Assembly: GCF_018130465.1 (NCBI RefSeq)
Contig: NZ_JAFCKJ010000005.1
Span: 334,687 to 398,686, forward strand
DNA: 64,000 nucleotides
Direction of reading: 5' to 3'
From: Bradyrhizobium canariense
Lineage (GTDB): Bacteria > Pseudomonadota > Alphaproteobacteria > Rhizobiales > Xanthobacteraceae
A program made the position numbers and the translations under genes. The notes under the pieces are model-generated. The model saw only the letters and a program-made list of their open reading frames with translations, was not told where the DNA came from and did no database searches. Shown here piece by piece: positions 27,105 to 33,500 of the stretch; the stretch's first letter is position 1; every line of letters begins with the position of its first letter.

Positions 27105-27284
27105 TTACATTACCTCCCGGACTTTGCTTGGTGTTCGGACCAGTCTAGCCGGACTTTTGCGCCGCGGTCACCCTTTCTCTCCGAGCGGTCTTGCTCTCCG
27201 AGGGGCCTTGCTCTTGGAGGGGTCTTGGCTCGATCGAATTGATGGGCCGAAGCACGGCCGCCATCGGGATCATCAGCGCGCGAC

Positions 27285-27320
27285 AATCGCAAGGGTAATC
27301 GCAAGGGTAATCGCAAGGGT
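27285..27320. repeat. Three tandem 12-bp units
   Basis: The unit AATCGCAAGGGT occurs three times head to tail without a mismatch. It is a short tandem array likely to change by slippage. It does not resemble a CRISPR array (no spacers). Confidence 0.9.
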
Positions 27321-27500
27321 CCCGGCTCTGATGGAATTGTTGGCTGCGTCAGAATTGTCTGCGCCGGGGTGACGCCGATGGAGCCGCCGATGTTTCGGGC
27401 GATGTCGATCAGCGCGGAAGCCTGGTTGGTCGGCGACCGCCATCATGGGACGCGGCCGCGACCGGCAATACCCTTAGGTGCAGTTCGAACAGGCCCAGGA

Positions 27501-27544
27501 CCAACTTGCCGCGAGTTGGACCCAGGCCCAACTTGCCGCGAGTT
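27501..27544. repeat. Direct repeat of 17 bp
   Basis: The block CCAACTTGCCGCGAGTT occurs at 27501-27517 and 27528-27544, with similar bases before each copy (27-bp period). Confidence 0.85.
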
Positions 27545-27561
27545 CGCTGTTAGCATCCTGG

Positions 27562-27720
27562 TCAGTGCGTATTGGTCTCATGCCATTTTTCGAGATCGGG
27601 CTTCACCTCGTCCGATCCCTGCTCCTTTTCCGGATTGCCTTTCCAGGGCTTGTCCGTCTGCTTGTGCGAACCCCAGTCGCTCTGCCGCCGGGGATCGTCG
27701 TTAGGCCGTTCCTTGCTCAT
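27562..27720 (-). CDS. Small hydrophilic protein of 52 residues
   Basis: The frame reads MSKERPNDDPRRQSDWGSHK and continues to end in LEKWHETNTH. It is extremely hydrophilic and rich in Lys, Asp, Glu and Trp, like small stress proteins of Rhizobiales that have no assigned function. AAGGT precedes the ATG. It lies 24 bp downstream of the PRC-barrel gene on the same strand and probably shares its EcfG-like promoter. Confidence 0.7.
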   Translation of the reverse strand: MSKERPNDDPRRQSDWGSHKQTDKPWKGNPEKEQGSDEVKPDLEKWHETNTH

Positions 27721-27744
27721 CGAACTACCTTTCCATGAAACCCC

Positions 27745-28119
27745 CTACGCGAAGGGGACGCCGTAGTAGGAGTTGATGCCGCGAACTGCGGCGTCGTCAC
27801 CCCAATTCCAATCACTCCGTTCGCCGAATTTCGGCGCGCCTTCCAGCTCCTTGGTGGTAATGCCGGTGACATAACCGCCAAGCTCCGTGTCGTATTTCAG
27901 CGACTGCCACGGCAGCGGATAATGGTCGTTGCCGAGGCCCAGGAAACCGCCGAAGCCGAGCACAGCGTAGGACACCTTGCCGCTGACCTTGTCGATCATC
28001 ACGCGTTCGATCAAGCCGATCTTGTTGCGATCGGCGCCATAGACCGATGTTCCCTCGACCTTGTCGCTGCCGATCAAACGGCCCATCTCGTTTTGGTCCA
28101 GTTCGCCCTGATTCAACAT
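27745..28119 (-). CDS. PRC-barrel domain protein
   Basis: The 124-residue protein consists of one PRC-barrel (about residues 10-90: LIGSDKVEGTSVYGADRNKIGLIERVMIDKVSGKVSYAVLGFGGFLGLGNDHYPLPW). The C-terminal tail contains WNWGDDAAVRGINSYYG. Stand-alone PRC-barrels are frequent general-stress proteins in Rhizobiales; their ligand is unknown. The ATG 28119 follows GGAGAA. An EcfG-like promoter lies 31 bp upstream, and a 52-residue gene follows. Confidence 0.88.
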   Translation of the reverse strand: MLNQGELDQNEMGRLIGSDKVEGTSVYGADRNKIGLIERVMIDKVSGKVSYAVLGFGGFLGLGNDHYPLPWQSLKYDTELGGYVTGITTKELEGAPKFGERSDWNWGDDAAVRGINSYYGVPFA

Positions 28120-28149
28120 CTCAGTTCTCCACTCAGCCAGTTTGGAGAC

Positions 28150-28175
28150 AACCCGGATAAGTGAGCTATCGTTCC
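28150..28175 (-). promoter_or_regulatory. EcfG-like promoter for the PRC-barrel operon
   Basis: On the minus strand GGAAC (28175-28171), 17 bp, then GGTT (28153-28150). The spacing fits the EcfG consensus; the first base of the -10 element differs from CGTT. Confidence 0.5.
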
Positions 28176-28196
28176 AGCTTGTTCCGCGTGAGTTGA

Positions 28197-28221
28197 GGAA
28201 CATCGCCCGAAACGGGTGGTT
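28197..28221 (+). promoter_or_regulatory. EcfG-like promoter, divergent from the PRC-barrel operon
   Basis: GGAAC, 16 bp, GGTT. It lies 157 bp upstream of the next plus-strand gene (28378) and only 22 bp from the minus-strand candidate, forming a divergent pair. Confidence 0.45.
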
Positions 28222-28377
28222 CTCTCGACTTCAAGAACTGGAAACCAAGCCCTCGAAACGAAGACCGGCCCAAGGAGGCCCAGACCGCGCCGACTTCATC
28301 TATCGCGGCGTGGAGTGGTCAAGGGGGCAGCACGGCACATGTTGGAAAAGATCCTGCCTGCAAGGATGAGGTGAACC

Positions 28378-28605
28378 ATGAGCGATTTCCGCGATATCCA
28401 GCACGGCGTCAACGATCCCGTCGATGGCCTCGACGTGAAGCGGCAGATCAACGACAACCGGACGCCGCATGAACGGGCACAACGCCATGCAGACGTACGT
28501 GCCGAGGCCACCGCCACGCCGACCGAGCCGTTTCTGCCCGAACGGCTTCGGCGCAAGCCGACCGATCCCATCAATCCGCGCACCGGGCGACATCCCACGG
28601 ATTAG
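28378..28605 (+). CDS. Small hydrophilic hypothetical protein
   Basis: A 75-residue, highly charged protein with no hydrophobic core (MSDFRDIQHGVNDPVDGLDV, then a Pro/Arg/Thr-rich end). The ATG is preceded by GAGGTGAACC. The composition suggests a disordered stress protein. A divergent EcfG-like promoter upstream supports membership in the stress group. Confidence 0.65.
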   Translation: MSDFRDIQHGVNDPVDGLDVKRQINDNRTPHERAQRHADVRAEATATPTEPFLPERLRRKPTDPINPRTGRHPTD

Positions 28606-28611
28606 CCGTTA

Positions 28612-28636
28612 GGAACCTCGACCCCTGCGACGTGTT
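28612..28636 (+). promoter_or_regulatory. EcfG-like promoter for the DUF4142 gene
   Basis: GGAAC, 16 bp, TGTT. The element ends 56 bp before the ATG at 28693. Confidence 0.5.
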
Positions 28637-28692
28637 GGTCGGCGCAACGTCGCGCGGCGAGACGCTGCGCGCGCAATCGGAGGGACCGAACC

Positions 28693-29244
28693 ATGAAACG
28701 AACCATCATCGCAGCCGCTTGTGTGCTTCTCGCAGGCCCCGCGCTCGCCCAATCGCTCGGTGAGAAGACCGGCGTCAACTCGGCGCTCGGCGTCGCGCCT
28801 GCCACCGCCGACTTCGTCAAGGAGGTCGCCATCAGCGACATGTTCGAGATCGAGTCGAGCAAGCTCGCCACGCAGAAGGGCAACGCGCAGGAGAAGAGCT
28901 TTGCGCAGCAGATGGTGACCGACCACACCAAGACCAGCGGCGAACTCAAGGGCCTCGTCAGCGGCGGCAAGGTGCAGGCGACCCTGCCGACAGCACTCGA
29001 CAGCTCGCACCAGAGCAAGCTCGACAAGCTCAAGAGTGCGAATGGCAAGGACTTCAGCTCGGATTACAATTCATACCAGGTCAGTGCCCATGAGGACGCG
29101 GTCTCGCTGTTCGAGCGTTACGCCAAGGGCGGCGACAATTCCGAGTTGAAGAATTGGGCCGGCAAGACGTTGCCGGCGCTCAAGCACCACCTCGACATGG
29201 CCAAGGAGCTCGGCAAGGCACCGAGCGTCGGTCAGTCCAAGTAA
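28693..29244 (+). CDS. Secreted DUF4142 protein
   Basis: The 183-residue protein has a signal peptide (residues 1-20, cleavage after ALA) and a DUF4142 helical-bundle domain. The domain is recognised by DFVKEVAISDMFEIESSKLATQKG, KSFAQQMVTDHTKTSGELK, and YQVSAHEDAVSLFERYAKGGDN followed by LKNWAGKTLPALKHHLDMAKEL. The fold resembles ferritin-like periplasmic proteins; its role is unknown, with stress induction common. A second, more diverged member lies at 32384-32893. A terminator follows. Confidence 0.9.
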   Translation: MKRTIIAAACVLLAGPALAQSLGEKTGVNSALGVAPATADFVKEVAISDMFEIESSKLATQKGNAQEKSFAQQMVTDHTKTSGELKGLVSGGKVQATLPTALDSSHQSKLDKLKSANGKDFSSDYNSYQVSAHEDAVSLFERYAKGGDNSELKNWAGKTLPALKHHLDMAKELGKAPSVGQSK

Positions 29245-29266
29245 GTCAAGTAAGCAATGGGCTTGG

Positions 29267-29297
29267 GAGGACGCCGGCCCCACCGGCGTCCTCTCGT
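29267..29297 (+). terminator. Strong hairpin after the DUF4142 gene
   Basis: An 11-bp perfect stem GAGGACGCCGG / CCGGCGTCCTC with a 5-nt loop; the downstream T tract is weak. Confidence 0.6.
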
Positions 29298-29392
29298 TCG
29301 CCGCAGGCTGATGCCACGACGTCGAGCTCAGGAACCTTCTTTGTCTCCGGGTTTTACAGAACTGTCATGAGGGACATCACGCTTGCAGACCG

Positions 29393-29977
29393 ATGGCATC
29401 AGTAGAGGTCAAACCTAACCGGATCGACACCGCAATCGCGGATGAGATCGCTGATCACACCAATTCAGGCATCGAGCACACCGCGCAGACATTAACCTGG
29501 GCCGCCGACGAGCACGTGCTGCTCGCGCTGGCCGCGGCGGGGTGGCTCTATACTCATATCCGGCAGCCGCAACAGCGGCCCCTGGCAAATCACGTTCTGG
29601 CCGTCTCGCTGGCGACGGCCTTCCTGCCGCATGTCCTGAAATCCGTATTCGATCAGATCAGGCCAGACCGGCTGACCATAAGCGGACACCGACGTGGAGT
29701 GCCCGTCTCAGGACAGGCGCGCGACGCCTTCCCGTCCGGTCACGCGGTCCATATGGGCGCCCTCGCCTCGGCGGCGGGGTTGTTGCCGAAGACGCCGCGT
29801 CGATGGGTGCGCACGGTTGCGGTCGCGCTTTCGCTGACACGGATCGTGGTGCTCGCGCACTGGGCAAGTGACGTGGTCGCAGGCTTTGCGCTTGGCGCGG
29901 CCGTGGAGAGACTCTTGCGGCCCTGGACACTGACGCAATCGTTCCGCAAGCAAGTCAATTGGCGGAGACGGCCGTGA
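29393..29977 (+). CDS. PAP2-family membrane phosphatase
   Basis: The 194-residue protein has several membrane segments and the three PAP2 motifs: KSVFDQIRPDR (KxxxxxxRP), PSGHAVH, and SLTRIVVLAHWASDV (SRxxxxxHxxxD-like). These enzymes remove phosphate from lipid phosphates such as phosphatidate or undecaprenyl diphosphate. A GGAAC followed after 15 bp by GTT lies upstream (29331), one base short of the EcfG spacing. Its stop codon overlaps the GTG of the next gene, so it begins a coupled three-gene unit. Confidence 0.9.
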   Translation: MASVEVKPNRIDTAIADEIADHTNSGIEHTAQTLTWAADEHVLLALAAAGWLYTHIRQPQQRPLANHVLAVSLATAFLPHVLKSVFDQIRPDRLTISGHRRGVPVSGQARDAFPSGHAVHMGALASAAGLLPKTPRRWVRTVAVALSLTRIVVLAHWASDVVAGFALGAAVERLLRPWTLTQSFRKQVNWRRRP

Positions 29978-30321
29978 CCGAGTATGTCCTGCGCTTCATC
30001 GCCGGTGGCATCATCGTCTCCGCTTTCGCGATCTTCGGCGATATGCTCAAACCCAAGAGCTTTGCGGGGCTGCTCGGCGCCGCACCGTCAGTCGCACTGG
30101 CGACGCTCGGCATCGCCGTCGTCCAGCACGGCCCGCAATATGCCGCGGCCGAAAGCTGGACGATGATCTATGGCGCGGTCGCGCTCGGCTGCTACAGCGT
30201 CGTCGTCTGTCATCTGCTGATCAGATACCGCGTGTCAGCGCTGGCCGCGACCGTCCTCGCTGTTGTCGCGTGGCTTGCGGTCGCCTTCGGCCTGCTCGCC
30301 GGCTTCGGAGGTGCGGCCTGA
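29974..30321 (+). CDS. DUF3147 family membrane protein
   Basis: A 115-residue protein of four predicted membrane helices with short loops (RFIAGGIIVSAFAIFGDMLKP, FAGLLGAAPSVALATLGIAV, MIYGAVALGCYSVVVCHLLI, and the C-terminal helix). The GTG overlaps the stop of the PAP2 gene in a GTGA arrangement. DUF3147 proteins have no known function. A second DUF3147-type protein follows directly, suggesting that they form a hetero-oligomer. Confidence 0.8.
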   Translation: MTEYVLRFIAGGIIVSAFAIFGDMLKPKSFAGLLGAAPSVALATLGIAVVQHGPQYAAAESWTMIYGAVALGCYSVVVCHLLIRYRVSALAATVLAVVAWLAVAFGLLAGFGGAA

Positions 30322-30809
30322 TGCCGGTCAAGCTGTCGCTCTCCGCGCTAAAGCAGACACGCTGGTACGAATACGGCATTCGTTTCCTGCTCGGTGGCCT
30401 CGCGACCGTGCTCACGGGAGTTCTGGGAGCGCGCTTCGGCGTGTCCGTCGGCGGATTATTCCTTGCGCTTCCCGCCGTCTTCTGCGCGAGCGCCACGCTG
30501 GTCGAAAGCCATGAGCGGCGCACCAAGGAGAAGGCCGGCCTCAGCGGCACGCGCCGCGGGCAAGAGGCCGCCGCGCTCGACGCGGCTGGCGCCGCCTGGG
30601 GAAGCATCGGTCTCCTGGCATTCGCCGCCGTCTTTCATTTCACCGTGGCTGCGAGCGTTCCGGGCGCTTTCGCTGCCGCGTTGCTGGCCTGGGCCGTCGT
30701 TTCGGTGTTGGCCTGGTGGCTCAGGCGCAAGCTTCGCATCGTCTCCCGCAAACCGCACCGATCAGCCCATTCGCTATCGGCGAAAGGGTCTCCCCTTGCG
30801 AAGCGTTAG
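30321..30809 (+). CDS. DUF3147-type membrane protein, second copy
   Basis: The 162-residue protein overlaps the previous stop (TGATG) and has about four membrane helices: WYEYGIRFLLGGLATVLTGVLGARFG, VGGLFLALPAVFCASATLVESHE, and two near the C-terminus. A charged loop (about residues 58-85) separates the halves, and a basic tail ends the protein. It is related to the preceding DUF3147 protein but longer. The pair and the PAP2 phosphatase form one translational unit at the membrane. Confidence 0.75.
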   Translation: MPVKLSLSALKQTRWYEYGIRFLLGGLATVLTGVLGARFGVSVGGLFLALPAVFCASATLVESHERRTKEKAGLSGTRRGQEAAALDAAGAAWGSIGLLAFAAVFHFTVAASVPGAFAAALLAWAVVSVLAWWLRRKLRIVSRKPHRSAHSLSAKGSPLAKR

Positions 30810-30973
30810 CCCGCTTTCGCATCCGTCGAAGGCTGCAATCTCGGCGGTTGAAGGCCCGGGCTGTTGGCCCAGCGCTCTACCTGCTCGATGACCTTCTGGT
30901 GGCTCGGGCGCACCGGTTTGGGCGCTTCGGCCTCTTCGGAGGATCTGCTGGGCAATTTGACTTCGTCCGTCAT
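30806..30973 (-). CDS. Small hydrophilic protein of 55 residues
   Basis: MTDEVKLPSRSSEEAEAPKP and onward: acidic, Pro-rich, ending in PSTDAKAG. The ATG is preceded by GGGAGA. The stop codon overlaps the last four bases of the converging DUF3147 gene. Function unknown; composition fits the small stress proteins of this region. Confidence 0.65.
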   Translation of the reverse strand: MTDEVKLPSRSSEEAEAPKPVRPSHQKVIEQVERWANSPGLQPPRLQPSTDAKAG

Positions 30974-31085
30974 GACGTCTCTCCCATTTGCCCGGATTAT
31001 GCACCCGTCGCACCGCTTTGAAATTAACATAACTTATTGATTTCAATATATTTTTTGCTCACTTGGCGCCGTTGTCGAATCTTGT

Positions 31086-31110
31086 GGAACCGCAGCCCAA
31101 TGAGTTTGTT
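31086..31110 (+). promoter_or_regulatory. EcfG-like promoter
   Basis: GGAAC, 16 bp, TGTT; it ends 39 bp before the ATG of the ribbon-helix-helix-like gene at 31150. Confidence 0.55.
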
Positions 31111-31149
31111 GAGTGGACTGCTCAACTTACTCATTTTGGGTGATTGACC

Positions 31150-31398
31150 ATGAACGACCTTCGCGCCGAGCGGCTCCAGGTCATGCTGTCACCGGAAGAA
31201 CTGGCCGCGGTGGACGACTTCCGATTCAAACATCGCATGCCGACGCGAGCCGCGGCGGTACGCGAGCTCCTCAAGCTCGGACTGGCCGCCGCCGGGGTCG
31301 ATGCCGGGGCTAATATCAAATCGAGCAGGTTCGGGGTTTTCGGGCGCGGCCCGGACGGCCACACGCACCCGAATTTGGAGCGCGACTCCGAGGATTAG
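31150..31398 (+). CDS. Ribbon-helix-helix-like small protein
   Basis: An 82-residue protein. Residues 8-48 (RLQVMLSPEELAAVDDFRFKHRMPTRAAAVRELLKLGLAA) fit the beta-strand, helix, turn, helix pattern of ribbon-helix-helix DNA-binding proteins such as CopG/Arc. The C-terminus is a short polar tail. It could be an antitoxin-like or general regulator, but no toxin gene is adjacent. An EcfG-like promoter lies upstream. Confidence 0.75.
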   Translation: MNDLRAERLQVMLSPEELAAVDDFRFKHRMPTRAAAVRELLKLGLAAAGVDAGANIKSSRFGVFGRGPDGHTHPNLERDSED

Positions 31399-31419
31399 TC
31401 CAGCCTTATGCTCAAGCAA

Positions 31420-31452
31420 ACGGCCCCGGCACAGAGTGCCAGGGCCGTCCTT
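31420..31452 (+). terminator. Hairpin after the ribbon-helix-helix-like gene
   Basis: Arms ACGGCCCCGGCAC and GTGCCAGGGCCGT pair with one mismatch around AGA, followed by CCTT. A second inverted repeat (GCTTCCGG / CCGGAAGC) lies at 31459-31493. Confidence 0.55.
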
Positions 31453-31535
31453 GGAGATGCTTCCGGATCACCGGGGGCATGACAACCGGAAGCAATCCCT
31501 CGACTCTTCGCGCGGGGATTCGTTCCTCGTGGAAA

Positions 31536-31742
31536 TTAGCCGCTCGGTGCGTCGCTGGAATCATCCGGCACCATGCCGGAGCCGGGTGTCTTGCTGTTGT
31601 CGTTCAGCTTGGGATCGCGCGTGGCCTCACGAGAGGGCGAGCCCTTTGACTCCGACTTGTGCACGGTCTGCGCGCGCTGCTTGTCTCGCGGCTGCTGTTC
31701 ACCGCGCTCATCTCTGATGATGCCTTGGTCGGAATGTGCCAT
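31536..31742 (-). CDS. Small hydrophilic protein of 68 residues
   Basis: The sequence is rich in Ser, Asp, Lys and Gln (MAHSDQGIIRDERGEQQPRD, ending in DDSSDAPSG), with no hydrophobic core. It resembles disordered stress proteins of Rhizobiales. An EcfG-like element with an imperfect -10 lies 36 bp upstream. Function unknown. Confidence 0.65.
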   Translation of the reverse strand: MAHSDQGIIRDERGEQQPRDKQRAQTVHKSESKGSPSREATRDPKLNDNSKTPGSGMVPDDSSDAPSG

Positions 31743-31777
31743 GATGTGCTCTCGCCTCGTTGCTGTCTCGAAGCGCT

Positions 31778-31802
31778 TACGCTCCGGAGCGTCGAAGGTT
31801 CC
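31778..31802 (-). promoter_or_regulatory. EcfG-like promoter, imperfect -10
   Basis: On the minus strand GGAAC (31802-31798), 16 bp, then CGTA instead of CGTT. It lies upstream of the 68-residue gene. Confidence 0.4.
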
Positions 31803-31825
31803 AGGCGCGCGAGACGAGACTGCGG

Positions 31826-31957
31826 CTAACTGTGCACCGAGTGCACTGGGGCCGATGCATTTTCATGATGCACCTGCCGCACGGTCGTTACCGTGGCGAA
31901 TGCGACCGACACGCCAAAGGCAAGAATGAGCGAAAAAAGAGCCAGACGTGGAGCCAT
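31826..31957 (-). CDS. 43-residue membrane or secreted peptide
   Basis: The frame reads MAPRLALFSLILAFGVSVAF and then a short polar tail with several His residues (TTVRQVHHENASAPVHSVHS). The first half is one hydrophobic helix that could be a signal peptide or an anchor. A very strong ribosome site, AGGAGGAGG, lies 10 nt before the ATG, which is the best support for it being translated. Function unknown. Confidence 0.6.
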   Translation of the reverse strand: MAPRLALFSLILAFGVSVAFATVTTVRQVHHENASAPVHSVHS

Positions 31958-32093
31958 TGCAAGAACCTCCTCCTGGAATCGGAAAATCAACGCGATCGAA
32001 CGTTACGAATGATCCTCAATTGGCCGCTTGCCGTCCGTGAGCGATCTCACACCCAGATTCACGAAAACACGCAGATTCACGAAAACAAGAGTG

Positions 32094-32288
32094 TCACGCA
32101 TCCTGCTTTTGAGGGATGCGGGCCGAAACGGGCGGGACCTCGCCGTCGAGCCAATCCTGCTCGTTCGCGAGTGCCGTCCACGCGTTCGCCATACGCAAAA
32201 AACGATTGTGTGCCGGCTGTGCTTCGGCCCGCTCGGCGAGCTGAAGGCAGTTGTCGGCGTTATCCCTGAAGATCTCAGACTGTTTCAT
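32094..32288 (-). CDS. Small helical protein of 64 residues
   Basis: The sequence MKQSEIFRDNADNCLQLAER, continuing with PAHNRFLRMANAWTALANEQDWLDG, belongs to a family of small helical proteins that I recall as numerous in Bradyrhizobium. The pattern (Asn, Cys, LAE, Pro, RM, AW, ALA) is also loosely shared with the products at 46886 and 60578. An ATG two codons upstream is an alternative start. Function unknown. Confidence 0.65.
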   Translation of the reverse strand: MKQSEIFRDNADNCLQLAERAEAQPAHNRFLRMANAWTALANEQDWLDGEVPPVSARIPQKQDA

Positions 32289-32383
32289 CAACATCAATTG
32301 GGGACGGAACCATCGCCTCGCAACCGCCCTTACCGGATCGTAACATCTGCGGAACTTCGCCCGTCCTCCGCCATTGGACATCC

Positions 32384-32893
32384 ATGCGGATTCTTCTCGC
32401 GATAGTCTTGGCGTTCATCAGCACTGCGGCGCTTGCCGACAGCGCCGGGGAGCGAAGGCCGGGCCGCACGCCGACCGCTACCGAGGTCCTCGGCGACCTC
32501 TACACCTTCAGCCGCTTCCAGCAGGGCCTGCTGGAGAGCACCGACCTGAAGGGCAATGCCGAGGTCAAGAACCTCGCCGCCCTGCGCGCCGAAGAGGCGG
32601 CCAAGCGCGACAAGGGCTTGAAGCAGATTCAGGAGGCGATCGGCAGCGAACCGCGCGCCGCCAAGACAACCCCGGCGAGCGCGAGCCTGGTCGAGCCCGA
32701 AACCTCGGACGGACCGACTTTCGTCAAAAGCTTCTATGCCGCGCAGATTCCCGAGTATGAATCGGTGATCGACCTACTCGAACGCTATCTCAAGGCGCCC
32801 GACAATGCCGCGCTTGCAGCGTTCGCGCGCGAGCAGCTCCCGATGTTGCGCTCCCAGGTCAAGGACGCCGAGCGCACCATGGCGGACAAGTAG
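32384..32893 (+). CDS. Secreted protein related to DUF4142
   Basis: The 169-residue protein has a signal peptide (residues 1-18, cleavage after ALA) and a helical mature part. Its second half (FVKSFYAAQIPEYESVIDLLERYLKAPDNAALAAFAREQLPMLRSQVKDAERTM) parallels the end of DUF4142 proteins, including the one at 28693. Function unknown. A GGAAC / CATT pair just upstream is too close to the ATG to count as a promoter. Confidence 0.75.
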   Translation: MRILLAIVLAFISTAALADSAGERRPGRTPTATEVLGDLYTFSRFQQGLLESTDLKGNAEVKNLAALRAEEAAKRDKGLKQIQEAIGSEPRAAKTTPASASLVEPETSDGPTFVKSFYAAQIPEYESVIDLLERYLKAPDNAALAAFAREQLPMLRSQVKDAERTMADK

Positions 32894-32912
32894 CGGCGGA
32901 CAAGTAGCCCGT

Positions 32913-33209
32913 TTACTTGTCGTGCGGATGACTTTGCTGGCTCTCCGGCCGCACGGTGCGGTCGCTCTCCGGCATCCTGTCCCGGCCGGCATCCCCATTG
33001 TCATCCTTGCCGCCCGAACTCGATGTGCCGCTACCGCTGGGGTTCGACCGGGTCGACGTCCCCGTAGTCGGTGGATCCGCGCGTGGGGTGGCGGAGCTTG
33101 CGGCGGGATCGCCGGTTACGGCGCCGCGACCGCTGGGCGCGCCGCCCTGCGCGAACGCCGCTCCGGCCAACAACATCACGGTCCCGATGACGGCAAATCC
33201 TGCTTTCAT
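32913..33209 (-). CDS. Small secreted Gly/Ser/Pro-rich protein
   Basis: A 98-residue protein with a signal peptide (MKAGFAVIGTVMLLAGAAFA) and a disordered mature part rich in Gly, Ser, Pro, Thr and Asp. The ATG is preceded by GGGAGAG. A perfect EcfG-type promoter lies 27 bp upstream. It converges on the DUF4142-like gene. Function unknown. Confidence 0.7.
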   Translation of the reverse strand: MKAGFAVIGTVMLLAGAAFAQGGAPSGRGAVTGDPAASSATPRADPPTTGTSTRSNPSGSGTSSSGGKDDNGDAGRDRMPESDRTVRPESQQSHPHDK

Positions 33210-33235
33210 GTGCGCTCTCCCTGTACTTGCGGGCT

Positions 33236-33261
33236 AACGGCAGGCCGAGCCACTCCGTTCC
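33236..33261 (-). promoter_or_regulatory. EcfG-like promoter
   Basis: On the minus strand GGAAC (33261-33257), 17 bp, CGTT (33239-33236): an exact consensus match, driving the secreted gene at 32913-33209. Confidence 0.7.
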
Positions 33262-33500
33262 GGAAAGGCGATGACCAAGTCCCTGAAAACAGGCCCATCG
33301 AACGCATCCTCCGGCCGGAAAAATATTGGAACCCGACGGAACCATTCCGACCGGTCGCGATTAAATCACTTGGGCTGAGCAAAGCAGGTTCCATTTCCCC
33401 GCGCCGCTACGTTGGCGCTTGATTTCGAATTTGGCTGACGCTCTATTTTGCTGAATCGCGTCTTGCCTGGGAATCGGTGGACGCCTGCGGGGGAATAATT

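Larger units (their letters stand above)
27105..27561. other. Gene-free stretch with short direct repeats
   Basis: No convincing gene is present in these 457 bp. Frames open on both strands lack ribosome sites and recognisable protein character. The stretch holds three copies of a 12-bp unit and a duplicated 17-bp block (listed below), and lower-order repeats around CTCCGAG near 27180-27220. It looks like decaying intergenic DNA at the start of the stress region. Confidence 0.55.

Noticed and set aside
27285-27320. 12-bp tandem repeats as iterons of a replication origin
   Set aside because: There is no rep gene, DnaA box or AT-rich stretch beside them.
29331-29353. EcfG-like promoter before the PAP2 gene
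   Set aside because: Spacing between GGAAC and GTT is 15 bp where the other sites have 17 or 18; kept only as a weak remark.
31150-31742. Toxin-antitoxin pair made of the ribbon-helix-helix-like gene and its neighbour
   Set aside because: The neighbour is on the opposite strand, disordered, and does not resemble a toxin.
32351-32375. EcfG-like promoter before the gene at 32384
   Set aside because: The -10 would be CATT and lie 9 bp before the ATG, leaving no room for a ribosome site.
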